Positions 49,829 to 61,826 of a stretch of DNA of 64,000 nt are shown piece after piece. The notes beneath the pieces are model-generated. The model made no database searches and was not told the DNA's origin. It saw nothing but the letters and a program-made list of their open reading frames with translations. The position numbers were made by a program, and so were the translations under genes. This DNA comes from Portulaca oleracea. Its lineage: Eukaryota; Streptophyta; Magnoliopsida; Caryophyllales; Portulacaceae. Each line of letters begins with the position of its first letter. The first letter of the stretch is position 1. The stretch lies in contig CM055892.1 of the NCBI GenBank assembly GCA_029582165.1, forward strand, positions 2,141,347 to 2,205,346, read 5' to 3'.

Positions 49829-50812
49829 AATTCTTCTCCTTTTTTTATTTGTTGTTGTTGCTATTTTCTCATTGTGTTTCTCAATTTTTCTTATGCACTT
49901 GTTGATGGAACTCTTTAATCTGCTTAGCCCTTACTTCAGCTTCATAGCTAAATTTCACTGAAGTAGTTTGGGGTACTAAATCCAAAGGAGTGATTGGATT
50001 CATACTATAAACTACTTGAAATGGTGAATAACCAGTAGCTTTACTAGAGGCTCTATTGAAAGCAAACTCTGCCTATGGTAGTATAGTATCCCAACTTCCT
50101 TTGTTTCTTGCTACTAGGCTTCTCAAAAGTGCACCTAAGGTTCTATTTGTAACCTCAGTTTATCTGTCTGAGGGTGACAGGTAGTGCTAAACTTGAGTTG
50201 AGGTCCCATCTTCTTCCACAATGTAATCCAGAAATGGCTGAGAAACTTGGTATCCCTGTCTGAAACCATAGACCTAGGAATGCCATGTAATCTGACAACC
50301 TCTTGAAAATATAAATCAGTAACTTTCACAGCATCATAGGTAGTATTGCAAGAAATAAAATGAGCCATTTTTGAGAATCTATCAACAACCATAATAGAGT
50401 CTTTACCTCTCTGAGTTCTTGGAAGTCCCACAATGAAATCGAGACTAACATCTTCCCAGGGACCTTTAGGAACTGGCAAAGGGGTATAAAGCCCTTGGGG
50501 TAGGCTTTGACTCTTAGACAATTGACATATACTACACCTCTTGACAAGGTGTTCCACATCTCTTCCAATCTTTGGCCAAAAGTAATGTTCTTTCAACATA
50601 AACAATGTCTTTTCTATGCCAAAGTGTCCTGCTAATCCACCTCCATGAACTTCAGAAATCAGTAACTCCCTTATGCTGGTTCTGGGAATGCATAATCTGC
50701 TTCCTTTAAATAGAAATCCATGATCTGTATGATACATACCCTGAGGGTGCTGCTGACAAGCCTGAAACTTGTCTTTGAAATTATAATATGTAGCATAAAG
50801 GACCTTCAGTTG
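49829..50812 (-). pseudogene. pol: Element A integrase core (decayed)
   Basis: The clean part is 50135-50737. It shows GFLFKG, CIPRTSIRELL, an intact HHCC zinc-binding module (HGGGLAGH ... CSIC), then the catalytic core with [24 protein letters not shown] and VSDRDTKFLSHFW. A frameshift after CHPQTD destroys the block with the last catalytic Glu. Remnants of that block and of AEFAFNRA can be read in other frames between 50134 and 49960. Confidence 0.85.
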
Positions 50813-51916
50813 TTAAAATCCTAGGATTCTGGAATCCAGGATATGTAATAAAAGAAATCTTCTGGATAGGACATCAGCTCCCTTATTTATATTACCTGAC
50901 TTATGATGGGTCAAGAAATGGAATGACTGCATAAACTCAACCCATTTAGCATGTCTGGGATTAAGCTTGTGCTGTCCTTGAATATACTTCAGGGCTTCAT
51001 GATCACTATGCAGAATAAACTCTCCACCAACCGAATAATGCCTCCAATGCTTAAGTGCTCGAATAATTGCATAAAACTCCTTATCATAAGTGCTATATTT
51101 TCTCTTTGCTTCATTAAGCTTCTCACTAAAATAAGCTATAGGCCTACCTTCTTGAGATAAGACAGCTCCTATGCCAACTCCCGAAGCATCACATTCAATC
51201 TCAAAAACCTTAGAAAAGCTTGGCGGAGCAAGCACTGGGGCTGTTGTCAGCTTTTCTTTGATCTGTTCAAAGGACCTCTGTGGTGCTGGAGTCCAATGAA
51301 AAGTCTTTCCTTTGATAACTTCACTCATAGGTGCCATGATAGTACTGAAATTTCTTACAAATCTTCTGTAGAGTGAAGCTAACCCATGGAAACTTCTTAC
51401 TTGCTGTATAGAATAGGGTGTGGGCCACTCTTGAATAGCCTTGATCTTTTCCTGATCAACTTGAATGCCATCTGCTGATACTATATAGCCAAGGAAAATA
51501 ACTTGGTCTGTAAAGAACTGACATTTCTTCAAATTCCCATATAATTTCTCCTTAGACAGAATATTCATCACTTGCTTCAGATGTTGTTGATGATATGCTT
51601 CTGTCTTGCTATATACCAGAGTATCATCAAAGTAAACAACTACACAACTTCCAATCAAAGGCTTTAATACCTGATTCACAAGCCTCATGAATGTAGAAGG
51701 AGCATTTGTGAGACCAAAGGGCATTACAAGCCATTCAAATAGACCTCCCTTTGTTTTAAATGTTGTCTTCCATTCATCACCTTCATAGATCCTGATTTGA
51801 TAATAGCCACTTCTCAAATCGATCTTAGAAAACACCTGAGACACATAGAGCTCATCAAGAAGATCTTCAAGCCTAGGTATTGGAAACCTGTACTTGATTG
51901 TGATTTTATTTATAGC
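50813..51916 (-). pseudogene. pol: Element A reverse transcriptase and RNase H (C-terminal part)
   Basis: Begins right after the element B insertion (NKITIKY block), with a stop near 51845 and then a long open part. RT motifs: [25 protein letters not shown], catalytic YFDD in [19 protein letters not shown]. RNase H of the Ty3 type follows ([46 protein letters not shown]), and the connection to integrase starts at ADVLSRR. Frame lost after 50813. Confidence 0.88.
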
Positions 51917-51921
51917 TCTGT
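51917..51921. repeat. Target-site duplication of element B, left copy
   Basis: tctgt, matched by 58350-58354. Confidence 0.85.
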
Positions 51922-52788
51922 TGATGCATAATGAATCACAACTAATCCATTATACACGAAATGAAAACGGATCGTTCACAAATAAGAACTTGTGATTGTT
52001 GATTTCTCAAAGAAACAAATGAAACGATGGAAATGGAATGGAACGAATGGTTTTTGGACGAGAGTTCTAGAGATTATGACAAGAATGACAATCAAGAGAA
52101 ACAAAAGACTAACAAAGAACGTACCAACGATGAAGAACAACTCGTCAAAATGAAGAACAAGATAGAATTTGGCAATGGAAACCTCCTTGATTGATATAGT
52201 CGCACCACCATCAATTTGATATCCAACTCCTCCTTTGCACCATCCAAGATTGCTCCCTCTTGGAATAGAAGAGAAGATTTGATCAAAATCCCCTCAAGGA
52301 ATTCGAAACTCTAACAAAAATTCTAGAAACTAAAGCATGACAACTTTAGAGAGAATTTGTGTTTATTATTCAATAGAATGAGATGTGTGAAATAAGGCAC
52401 CCTAAGGGGTCTATTTATACTAGTTGGAAGCCCCCTTAGGCGTGTACAAATTAAGAAAGAGGGGAAATCTAGCTTACATCATCAATTACATGAATGACAT
52501 CATAAAGAAACAAGTAAACTAAACTAGAATACATTTGATGATAACTCTTTCAATTCATATCCGAATTTAAAGATTCTTGAGTCATTTGAAAGCTCTTGGA
52601 TAGTAGATCAAATCATCCTTGGATGTCTTCCATAGTAGCTTTAAGGATCTTGAGATAGAGAGGAAATCATCAACCCTTCACTTGAAAAACAAGTTGGACG
52701 TGTATCAAGCATGATTGCTTCAAGCTCCTTGTAGATGACGTCTAACTTTTGATGCTCATGATGGAGATTTGAGACCCAATCTACATCA
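51922..52788 (-). mobile_element. Element B 3' LTR (867 bp)
   Basis: Minus strand TGATGTAGAT...TTATGCATCA. TATA-like TATAAATA on the minus strand at 52412-52419. The gag-pol frame ends inside it (stop 52641-52643). Confidence 0.95.
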
Positions 52789-55700
52789 TTCCCCCCTAGT
52801 TGAAAAGAGTTTTCCCTCAAACTAGGAAGTTCTTCTCCTTCTTGATAATAAGGTTTGAGATCACTTACATTGAAAGTGCAACTTCCCTCATAACCATCAT
52901 CTAGCTTCAATTTATATGCATTATCTCCGATCTTCTCAATGACTTGAAAAGGACCATCACTTCTTGGTTTCAATTTCCCTTTTCTTCTACTTGGAAACCT
53001 TTCTTTCTTGAGATGTATCCATACTAAGTCTCCAGGTTTGAAAATAACTTTCTTCCTCTTTTGATTGACCTTCTCTTCAACCCTTTAGGTATACTTCATA
53101 ATCTTTTCACGAACCTCCTCATGTAACTTCTTAATCTCCTCCACTCTCTTACTAGCTTCAAAACTGAATTTAGTTGATGTAGACATAGGAGATAAATCCA
53201 TCGGCTTGAGAGGGTTCTTACCATACACAACTTCAAATGGAGATAACTTTGTAGCTCGATTTGGACTCCGATTATAAGCAAATTCAGCATGAATTAGCAA
53301 AGTATCCCAACTTTTCTTATCCTTACTCACCAAAGCTCATAATAAGGCTCCCAACGTACGGTTGACAACTTCAGTTTGTCCATCCGTTTGGGGATGACAT
53401 GCCGTGCTAAATTTGAGCTTTGTACCCAACTTCTTCCATAATGTAATCCAAAAATGACTAAGGAATTTTGAATCCCTATCACTCACCATAGTCTTTGGAA
53501 TACCATGTAACTTCACAACTTCTTCAAAGTAAAGATTTGCAACTTTGGTAACATCATAGGTAGTATGGCAAGGAATGAAGTGTGCCATCTTCGAGAATCT
53601 ATCAACAACAACCATAACAGAATCTTTTCCTCTTTGAGTCCTTGGTAGACCCACAACGAAGTCAAGACTCACATCTTCCCATGGATGGTAGGGAATAGGT
53701 AGAGGCGTGTATAATCCTTGCGGTAGAACATGAGACTTGGCAAAATTGCAAGTCCCACATCTTTTTACGATATGCTCAACATCTTTGATCATGCTTGGCC
53801 AAAAATAATGATCTCTCATCATCAAATAAGTCTTCTCAATACCAAAGTGACCAGCTAGGGCTCCTTCATAAACCTCCATGATCAATAATTCACGCAAGCT
53901 ACTCCTTGGGATACAAAGTTGATTCCCTTTGAAAAGAAACCCTTCTTCAATATGAAACATCTCGTGTGGATGCTTCTTTGAGAGCTCAAATACTTCTTTG
54001 AAATCTTGATCTTCCTCATACAAATCTTTAATATGATCAAATCCAACAACTTTTGAATCAAGAATATGTGTAAGCAAGTACCTTCTTGAAAGAGCATCGG
54101 CACCTTTATTCAAATGCCCGGCTTTGTGTTTGATCACAAATTGGAAAGACTGCATGAACTCAACCCATTTGGCATGTCGTGGATTGAGTTTATGTTGCCC
54201 TTAAATGTATTTGAGAGCTTCATGATCACTATGAAGAATAAACTCTCCACTTAGTAGATAATGTCTCCAATGCTCAAGAGCTCGTATAATGGCATAGAAC
54301 TCTTTGTCATACGTACTATACTTTCTCTTTGCTTCATTAAACTTCTCACTAAAATAAGCAATTGGCTTTCCTTCTTGAGACAAAACCGCTCCAATACCAA
54401 CACCACTTGCATCTACTTCAACTTCAAAGACTTTATCAAAACATGGTAAGACAAGTATTGGTGCATTACAAAGCTTCTCTTTGATTATCTCAAACGCCCT
54501 TTCAACACTTCTATTCCATTCAAACTCCTTATTTTTCAACAACTCGGTCATAGGAGCCATAATAGTGCTAAAATTCTTGATAAATCTTCTATAGAAGTAA
54601 GCTAAACCATGAAATGATCGTACCTCATGGATAGACGTTGGTGTAGGCCATTCGTGTATAGCTTTGATCTTCCCTTGATCCACTTGAATACCATCTTGTG
54701 ATAGCACATATCCAAGGAAGACGACCTTAGGTGTGAAGAAGGAACATTTCTCCATGTTTGCGTAGAGCTTCTCTTTCTCCAAGATACACATGACTAGCTC
54801 TAAATGCTTTACATGATCAAGCTCACTCTTACTATATACAAGAATGTCATCAAAGTACACTACTACACATTTGCCGATCAAAGGCTTCAATACATGATTC
54901 ATTAAGCGCATGAATGTAGAAGGTGCATTAGTAAGACCAAATGGCATGACTAACCATTCATATAGACCTTCTTTTGTTTTGAAAGCCGTTTTCCATTCAT
55001 CACCTTCATGGATACGAATTTGGTGATATCCACTTCTCAAATCCACTTTAGAAAAGACAATACTCCCATATAACTCGTCAAGTAGATCCTCCAAACGTGG
55101 AATAGGGAACCTATACTTGATAGTTATCTTGTTGATGGACCTACAATCCATACACATACGTTGTGAACCATCTTTCTTTGGAACTAGTAACACCGGAACG
55201 GCACATGGACTCATGCTAGGCCTTATCAAACCCTTTGAATGTAGCTCATCAACTTGTTTTTGTACCTCTTGAGCTTCCTTAGGATTCATTCTATATGCCG
55301 CTTTGTTTGGAAGGATGGCTCCGGGAATGAGATCAATTTTGTGCTCTACCTCCCTTCTTGGTGGCAAACCGTGTGGCATCTCATTAGGGAACAAATGATT
55401 GAACCTCCTTAGGATGGGTTGGAGCCGAGGATGTTCATGCGTTGGGGACGTTTGTTCCTCTTGCAAATTGGCCAAAATCAACTCCTTTTGCTCATGGAAC
55501 TCATGTTGATCCGCCTTTAACAAAGAAACAATATTGGACTCCTTTTCTTGCTCCTTTTGTTGGGGTGGCCGAATGATAGACGAAGGTGGCAAAGGGGCCA
55601 AAGTGATCTTCTTCTTGTTGATGGTGAAGGAATAAGTGTTCATTCTCCCATCATGTGTGACGTACCTATCGAAAAGCCAAGGTCTCCCAAGCAAAATATG

Positions 55701-57092
55701 ACAAGCATCCATTGGTATTACATCACACCATATTTGATCTTTATAACTCTTCCCAATGGATAGAGATACAAGCACACGTTTATCAATCTTGATACCCTTC
55801 CCATGACTCAACCATTGTATATTGTAAGGAGAGGGATGAGAACTCACTTCTAACTTCAACTTTTCAACCATTGTAGTGGAAGCCGCATTAGTACAACTAC
55901 CACCATCTATAATGAGTGAACATACCTTTCCTTGAACCGTACACCTAGTATGGAAGATAGTTTCACGTTGCTCCAATTCGTTTGGTGTAGAAGCCACGCT
56001 TAATGCCCTCCTCAACACAAGTAATTCTCCATCATCCGCTTCTTCCACATTCTCCTCTTCACAAACGTCATTCTCCTCCTCAAGTTGCTCTTCTTCATAT
56101 TCATTTTCATGGCAACTTGGTTCAACATATAAAGCACTTTGATACTCAACAAGAGAGACTACACGTTTGTTAGGACATTCCGATGCAATATGGCCCAATC
56201 CTTGGCACCTAAAACATCTTCTTGGAGGTAATGTCCTTGATTCTTGGACATGGGGTTTGAATGGGGGATTTTGTGGGGTTTTTCCGTAGGGTTTTTGGGA
56301 GGATGGGGGCTGATTTTGTGGAGTTTTGTATTGTGTTTGGGTAGGTGGACGTGTGGTATAAGGTTTGGATTGTGTAGGGTACGTTCTCATGGTATCTTTT
56401 CCTCTTTCTTTCCTTTGCCTTTCTACTTTCAAGGCCAAAGTACTTAATTCATCCAATGATTGATAAGAATGTAACTCAACAACATTACGTATCCAATCAT
56501 TCAAACCAATTAGAAAACGTACCAAAACTTGTGGCTCATTTTCCTTCAAATCACAACGCCAAAGGAGATGTTCAAACTCCTTGGTATACTCTTCCACCGA
56601 TTTGGATCCTTGAACTAGCTTTTGAAGTTTGACATAGTTGTCTTGGACGTAGCTTTGGGGTAGGAACTTACTTTGTAATTTGGACTTCATCTTTTCCCAT
56701 GAGCGAACCTTGTCCTTTCCCTTTGCTTGGCGCTTCTTTTGCAAGTTAGTCCACCAAATAGAAGCGTGCTTCCTCAACTTTAATGCTACATACTTCACTT
56801 TTAGTTCATCATTAACTTCTTTCAGATCAAACACTCTTTCTACCGTTTGAATCCAATCAAGAAATACCTCCAGATCTAAACTACCATCAAATTCGGATAT
56901 TTCAACTCTAAAATCAAAACGTTCACCTCTTCTTGAGAATGGACTAGGCGTGCCATATGAAGCCTCTTCATTAGACTCCTTTTGCAAAGCACGATTCAAA
57001 TCCATATAGGTCTTTAGTTGTTTTTGCAACATTTCAATTCGTAACCTCATAGATTCGGCATCTTTAGGTGAACTAGATTGAGACTCGTCCAT
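52641..57092 (-). pseudogene. gag-pol: Element B gag-pol polyprotein, one frame with three stop codons
   Basis: A single 1483-codon frame from the ATG at 57092 (MDESQSSSPKD) to a stop in the 3' LTR; no frameshift was found. Order, by residue: retrotransposon Gag about 60-220; CCHC zinc knuckle CFRCQGLGHIASEC 293-306; protease with a D-G-G active site (IIDGGSCTN) about 396; RT about 630-800 with YFDD 746-749; Ty3-type RNase H from about 894; integrase from about 1030 with [17 protein letters not shown] and [12 protein letters not shown]-terminal FKPGDLVWIHL region, no chromodomain. Stops lie at codons 964 (TAA, 54201-54203), 1252 (TGA, 53337-53339) and 1336 (TAA, 53085-53087). Comparison with element A and the family suggests each arose by one C-to-T change. 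The first zinc-binding His of the integrase is Tyr here. The product would assemble particles and copy and insert the element; as written it cannot make full-length pol. Confidence 0.93.
52789..52797 (-). other. Element B polypurine tract
   Basis: Minus strand AGGGGGGAA directly before the 3' LTR start TGATGTAG. Confidence 0.85.
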
Positions 57093-57466
57093 TTGATTCA
57101 ATCTTGATGTCAAATTAGAACTCTCGTAGGGTAAGGGACGGATTTTGGCTAGGTTTGTATTTGGTCTTGGGGTTCTTTGTGGAGCTTAAGGTTCTTTATG
57201 AATTCTTGATGAATTCTTGATGAGTTCTTGATGGGTTCTTGATGAGTTCTTGGAAGAACTCAAAGGTGGCGTGTAAATGTGATGGGGTAAGGGACGGATT
57301 TGGCTAGGTTAGTGTTTGGTCTTAGGGTTCTTTGTGGAGCTTAAGGTTCTTGATGAATTCTTGATGAGTTCTTGATGAGTTCTTGGAAGAACTCAAGGGT
57401 GGCGTGTGATTGTGATGAAAACAAGGTGTAAAATGATGCAAGAAACGAGAGATATCAACAAGCTAA
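57093..57466 (-). other. Element B untranslated leader
   Basis: Lies between the PBS and the gag ATG. Contains a tandem duplication: a GATGAATTCTTGATGAGTTCTTGATG-like block with AAGGGACGGATTTTGGCTAGG occurs twice (about 57128-57260 and 57285-57410). No coding sequence. Confidence 0.8.
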
Positions 57467-57478
57467 GCTCTGATACCA
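57467..57478 (-). other. Element B primer binding site
   Basis: Minus strand TGGTATCAGAGC, complementary to the 3' end of initiator tRNA-Met, four bases after the 5' LTR. Confidence 0.92.
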
Positions 57479-57482
57479 CTTT

Positions 57483-58349
57483 TGATGCATAATGAATCAC
57501 AACTAATCCATTATACACGAAATGAAAACGGATCGTTCACAAGTAAGAACTTGTGATTGTTGATTTCTCAAAGAAACAAATGAAACGATGGAAATGGAAT
57601 GGAACAAATGGTTTTTGGACGAGAGTTCTAGAGATTATGACAAGAATGACAATCAAGAGAAACAAAAGACTAACAAAGAACGTACCAACGATGAAGAACA
57701 ACTCGTCAAAATGAAGAACAAGATAGAATTTGGCAATGGAAACCTCCTTGATTGATATAGTCGCACCACCATCAATTTGATATCCAACTCCTCCTTTGCT
57801 CCATCCAAGATTGCTCCCTCTTGGAATAGAAGAGAAGATTTGATCGAAATCCCCTCAAGGAATTCGAAACTCTAACAAAAATGCTAGAAACTAAAGCATG
57901 ACAACTTTAGAGAGAATTTGTGTTTATTATTCAATAGAATGAGATGTGTGAAATAAGGCACCCTAAGGGGTCTATTTATACTAGTTGGAAGCCCCCTTAG
58001 GCGTGTACAAATCAAGAAAGAGGGGAAATCTAGCTTACATCATCAATTAAATGAATGACATCATAAAGAAACAAGTAAACTAAACTAGAATACATTTGAT
58101 GATAACTCTCTCAATTCATATCTGAATTTAAATATTATTGAGTCATTTGAAAGCTCTTGGATAGTAGATCAAATCATCCTTGGATGTCTTCCATAGTAGC
58201 TTTAAGGATCTTGAGATAGAGAGGAAATCATCAACCCTTCACTTGAAAAACAAGTTGGATGTGTATCAAGCATGATTGCTTCAAGCTCCTTGTAGATGAC
58301 GTCTAACTTTTGATGCTCATGATGGAGATTTGAGACCCAATCTACATCA
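57483..58349 (-). mobile_element. Element B 5' LTR (867 bp)
   Basis: Same length as the left LTR and about 98.6 percent identical by eye. Differences include one near 57541, one near 57605 and a small cluster near 58110-58140. Confidence 0.95.
57973..57980 (-). promoter_or_regulatory. TATA box in element B 5' LTR
   Basis: TATAAATA on the minus strand, downstream of most of the LTR and oriented toward gag, as expected for the U3 promoter. The same site is conserved in the 3' LTR. Confidence 0.6.
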
Positions 58350-58354
58350 TCTGT
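58350..58354. repeat. Target-site duplication of element B, right copy
   Basis: tctgt, matched by 51917-51921. Confidence 0.85.
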
Positions 58355-59103
58355 AGTCTATACACATCCTTTGGCTACCATCCTTCTTAGGAACTAATAG
58401 AGCAGGTACTGCACATGGACTTAAGCTTTCTCTGATCATTCCCTTGCTAAGAAAATCATCCACTTGCCTCTGAATCTCTGCAGTCTCTGCTGGAGCCATC
58501 CTATAAGCAGGTTTGTTAAGCAAAACTGATCCTGGGACTAGATCAATTTTGTGCTGGATGTCTCTCTTTGGGGGTAATCTTGGGGGCATTTCTTCTGGAA
58601 ATAGATAAGCATACTCTTCCAGGAGTGGGACAAGTAGGAGATGGTTCTTTTGTGGGGTTTGTGGTTCATCAGGGGACAATAGGATAAGATCCTTACAAGC
58701 ACTGAACTCATGATGCTCAGCAGCTAGTAAAAGTTCAAGGGTAGGCTCAAGGTAAAGGTTCTTTGTGGGCTGGGTTTGTTTGAGTGGGGTTAAGGTTACT
58801 TTCTTGTGGTTCACCACCAAGGTATAAGTATAAGCCCTTCCATCATGTTGCACAGACTGTCAAACATCGAAGGCCTTCCCAACAACAATGACATGCATCC
58901 ATAGGCAAGACATCACACCAAACAGAATCATGATATGATTTGCCTATTGAAAAACTCACCAAACATCTTTTCTGTGATAGGAATGCCTCTACTAGACTTC
59001 AACCACTGTATTGAGTAGGGTGCTGGGTGGGATGAAGTCACCAGCTGTAGTTTTTCCACCATCTCTTGTGAAGCTGCATTTGTACAGCTACCACCATCTA
59101 CTA
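58355..59103 (-). pseudogene. pol: Element A protease and RT N-terminal segment
   Basis: Starts at the insertion C boundary with the protease active site (VDGGSCTNAA), continues through LLLGRPSMFD with frameshifts, then is open from 58853: LLLVPLLEEYAYLFPEEMP, LPPKRDIQHKIDL, NKPAYRMAP, KGMIRESLSPCAVPALLVPKKDGSQRMCIDYR, where element B interrupts it. This is the start of a Ty3 reverse transcriptase. The remainder is at 50813-51916. Confidence 0.85.
59099..59103. repeat. Target-site duplication of insertion C, left copy
   Basis: tacta, matched by 60529-60533. Confidence 0.75.
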
Positions 59104-59836
59104 TGTTCGGTTGTAATTTTTGTGGTTTTAAGAGTTAGGGTTGTCGGTCCACAGGGATGGGTGTTAGGCTTGATTGAGGTAGTCGGTTTGCATTGGGGTT
59201 TTTCTCAGTGTGGAAAGCTATAAATTATGTAAATTAAGCAATATACTAACCTAGACATGATAATAATCAAGGAAGAAATAAAATATGAAAGCAATTAAGA
59301 ACAAGAAATAAGAAAGCAATAAAAAGCAATGTAATAGAAAGCAATAAAACTAATAATGAAATTAGGCACAAGAGATTATACCTTTGATGATCTAAACTTC
59401 AAATCTTCAATCTACCTTTGCAATTTCCCCCGAACAAACAAGAAATTGTGGATTGGATTACCAAGGATCCCCCAAATTCGCACTAGGAAGTAGAATTGAA
59501 ATTCCTTGACCCTCCTCCCCACTAAAAGATGGATTTGATTTGGCTAACCCTAGAAAGCTTTTGAAATCAACATCAATGGAGAATTGAGAGAGAGAGAGAA
59601 GAAGAGAGAGAGAGAAAGCTTGTAAAACTTCAATGAGATTACTTGAAAGAAGAGTTTAATAACAATCGCAAGAAGACTTAAAGAAAGCTTGAAGAACAAT
59701 GGAGAAAACTTGAAGAACAATTAAAGAAAGCAATTGAAGAAAGCAATTAAATCTAATCTAATCTTACTCCTAAAACTTAAATAAAAGCTAAGCTAAAAGA
59801 TAAAAACTAAGATAATTAGTTCTGAATTACATTGGG

Positions 59837-59844
59837 TATTTATA
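59837..59844 (-). promoter_or_regulatory. TATA-like box in insertion C
   Basis: Minus strand TATAAATA. If C is an LTR on this strand, the four 16-bp palindromes lie about 85-205 bp upstream of it. Confidence 0.45.
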
Positions 59845-59927
59845 GAAGAAGGAGAACGGAACACAAAACCCTAAAACTAATTCAGCAAAACGTGCATCAG
59901 CTTCGCAGATTTCCGCAGAACTTCGGG

Positions 59928-60047
59928 TGACTCGGGCGAGTCAATAAGTGACTCGGGCGAGTCAGTGTTCTGTCCCGCTCCCTTGGCCTGTCTTTGTTGC
60001 CCCAGAAGCCTGACTCGGGCGAGTCAGCAGATGACTCGGGCGAGTCA
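59928..60047. repeat. Four copies of the palindrome TGACTCGGGCGAGTCA
   Basis: Perfect 16-mers at 59928-59943, 59949-59964, 60011-60026 and 60032-60047, arranged as two close pairs (21-bp spacing within each pair). Arms TGACTCG/CGAGTCA are perfect inverted repeats around GG. Confidence 0.95.
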
Positions 60048-60528
60048 CTATTCTGGGCAGCTTTTCCCTGCCGACTTCAAGCGCGCAAAACTTCTTCATC
60101 CGAACTTCGTTTTGGACCCGTAAGATATCGATGGAAAGCACTTGGTGTGTACTTTAAGCTCCCAAAATTTGAGACCAATCGGAGTTGTAACGAAGGAGTT
60201 ATGACCCAAAGATTGAAGGCACACGTATTTCAAACCTTTGAGTCTGTACCGTTCCCCTATTTTGCGCCAATCTTGACATGGAATTTCCAGCTTTGGTTTC
60301 GCCTCAGCTCTCGGATCGGGTTGACTTAGTTCTCGGCTCGGGTTGACTTGGTTTGACTCAGGAAATCGCTCGAGATTCCCTAAAAACCTTCGATTAAGCC
60401 CAAACTTCTTTTAACTCCTTATTTTCCTACAAAACACCAAATCACTATATCTAATATATACAAAGGGCTAAAATAAACACAAACACCCTATAAAGGAGAT
60501 AGAATTCGGCTCAGAACGAGACCGAACA

Positions 60529-60533
60529 TACTA
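60529..60533. repeat. Target-site duplication of insertion C, right copy
   Basis: tacta, matched by 59099-59103. Confidence 0.75.
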
Positions 60534-61788
60534 TGATCGAGCAGACCTTCCCTTTCACAGTACATTTAGTATGAAACAAGGCTTCTCTTTGTTCCTGTCC
60601 TGTTTCCACAGAAGAACTACTAAGGGCTCTCCTTATCACCAATAGCTCTCCTTCATCAGGACCTTCCTCTACTTCATCATACACAGGATGACGCATTTCT
60701 CGTTTTGGATGCTCTTCCTCTTCCTCCTCAACTTCTAGTTCAGCAAACCATGAAGCTTGATAATCAGCCAAGGTCACCACCCTCTTATTAGGACATTCTG
60801 AAGCTATGTGCCCTAATCCTTGACATCTAAAACACCTCCTGTTATCAATAGGGATAGGGTTTGGGGTTCTTTGAGGAGTTGGGGGTTGTTTTTGTGGGGG
60901 AGTAGGTTGTTTTGTTGGATATCTTAGGGTAAAGGGGGTTCTTTCGGCTGCAGGATGGGTTTTGGGATAGGTAAAAAGCTTGGCTTGAGGTTTGTAGGGG
61001 GTTTTTGTAACAGATTCCTTCCCTTTAGACCTCTTTTGCAGTTCTACCTTGTGTGCAGGGAACTGAGCTCATCCAAAGTGGTATAAGGATGCAACTCAAC
61101 CATATGCCTTATATTCTCATTCAATCCTTCCAGAAATCTCACCAGAACTTGAGTTTCATTCTCCTTGAGATAACACCTCCACAAAAGATGCTCAAATTCC
61201 TTTGTATATTCTTCCATAGACCTATTGCCTTACACCAACTATTGCAATTTGCCATAGTTCTCTTTAAGGTAGTTCACAGGCAAGAACTTAGACTTCAACT
61301 TTTCCATCATCTGTTCCCAAGTCTTAACTTTCTTTTTCCCCTCTCTACTCTTCTTTTCTGCAAATTAGACCACCAAATTGAAGCATGTTTCTTCAGCTTT
61401 AGAGCAATATGCTTGACCTTCTTCTCTTCAAAAACCTCCTTCAGATCAAAAACCCTTTCCATAGTCTACAGCTAGTCCAAGAACACTTCAGTGTCCAGCT
61501 GACCTTCAAACTCAGGAATTTCCACCTTGAAATCTAATTTGTCATCCATTTCAGCCTTCTTCTGTCTGACCTTGGTGTGTTTAATATCAACAGGAATCTC
61601 TTCATCACACAAAGGATTACTGGAATAAGTACTTTCTTCTTCATATTCAGATCATCCTTAAAACATTGCTTCTTCAAGTATAAATAATGCTTCAGCTGAT
61701 CAGTTAGGTATTTGACCTGTTTTTCCAATTCAACTTTCTCCTTTAGAGCTTGTTCAGCCACCTCCACGACAGTCCTACTAGTAGACAT
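60534..61788 (-). pseudogene. gag: Element A gag and protease start (decayed)
   Basis: Starts at the ATG at 61788 (MSTSRTVVEVAEQ), with a coiled-coil-like segment (QVKYLTDQLKHYL) matching the same place in element B. Frameshifts occur near 61650 and 61330, and stops interrupt FKVEIPEFEGQLDTEVFLD. The zinc knuckle CFRCQGLGHIASECPNKR is intact near 60780-60835. It is followed by an acidic linker, FHTKCTVKGKVCSII and the cut made by insertion C. Gag would form the particle and the knuckle would bind RNA. Confidence 0.85.
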
Positions 61789-61826
61789 CTTGTAACCAGC
61801 AAGAAGCTCACCAAGAAAGTCACACA

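Larger units (their letters stand above)
51922..58349 (-). mobile_element. Ty3 LTR retrotransposon B (young, nearly complete)
   Basis: 6428 bp, minus orientation, LTRs of 867 bp each, TSD tctgt, PBS for initiator tRNA-Met, PPT, and one gag-pol reading frame. About 12 differences between the LTRs, counted by eye, give roughly 1.4 percent divergence, so insertion is recent. It sits in the RT coding region of element A, between the codons for CIDYR and AINKI. CRM-like by Gag and integrase wording (inference). Confidence 0.95.
59104..60528 (-). mobile_element. Insertion C: solo-LTR-like element (1425 bp)
   Basis: Begins TGTTCGGT and ends ACCGAACA, an 8-bp perfect terminal inverted repeat with TG...CA ends, and is flanked by a 5-bp duplication. 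It splits the element A protease between codons of the IIVDGG block. No coding capacity. A minus-strand TATAAATA at 59837-59844 and a (GA) tract near 59585-59615 suggest an LTR read on the minus strand. A short non-autonomous element is the alternative. Confidence 0.7.

Noticed and set aside
52641..53085. Chromodomain at the integrase C-terminus of element B
   Set aside because: Looked for aromatic-cage residues and a chromodomain fold after the NVSDLKPYY block. Only a short acidic tail is present.
51160..56447. Plus-strand open frames within elements A and B
   Set aside because: Antisense shadows of the minus-strand gag-pol frames.
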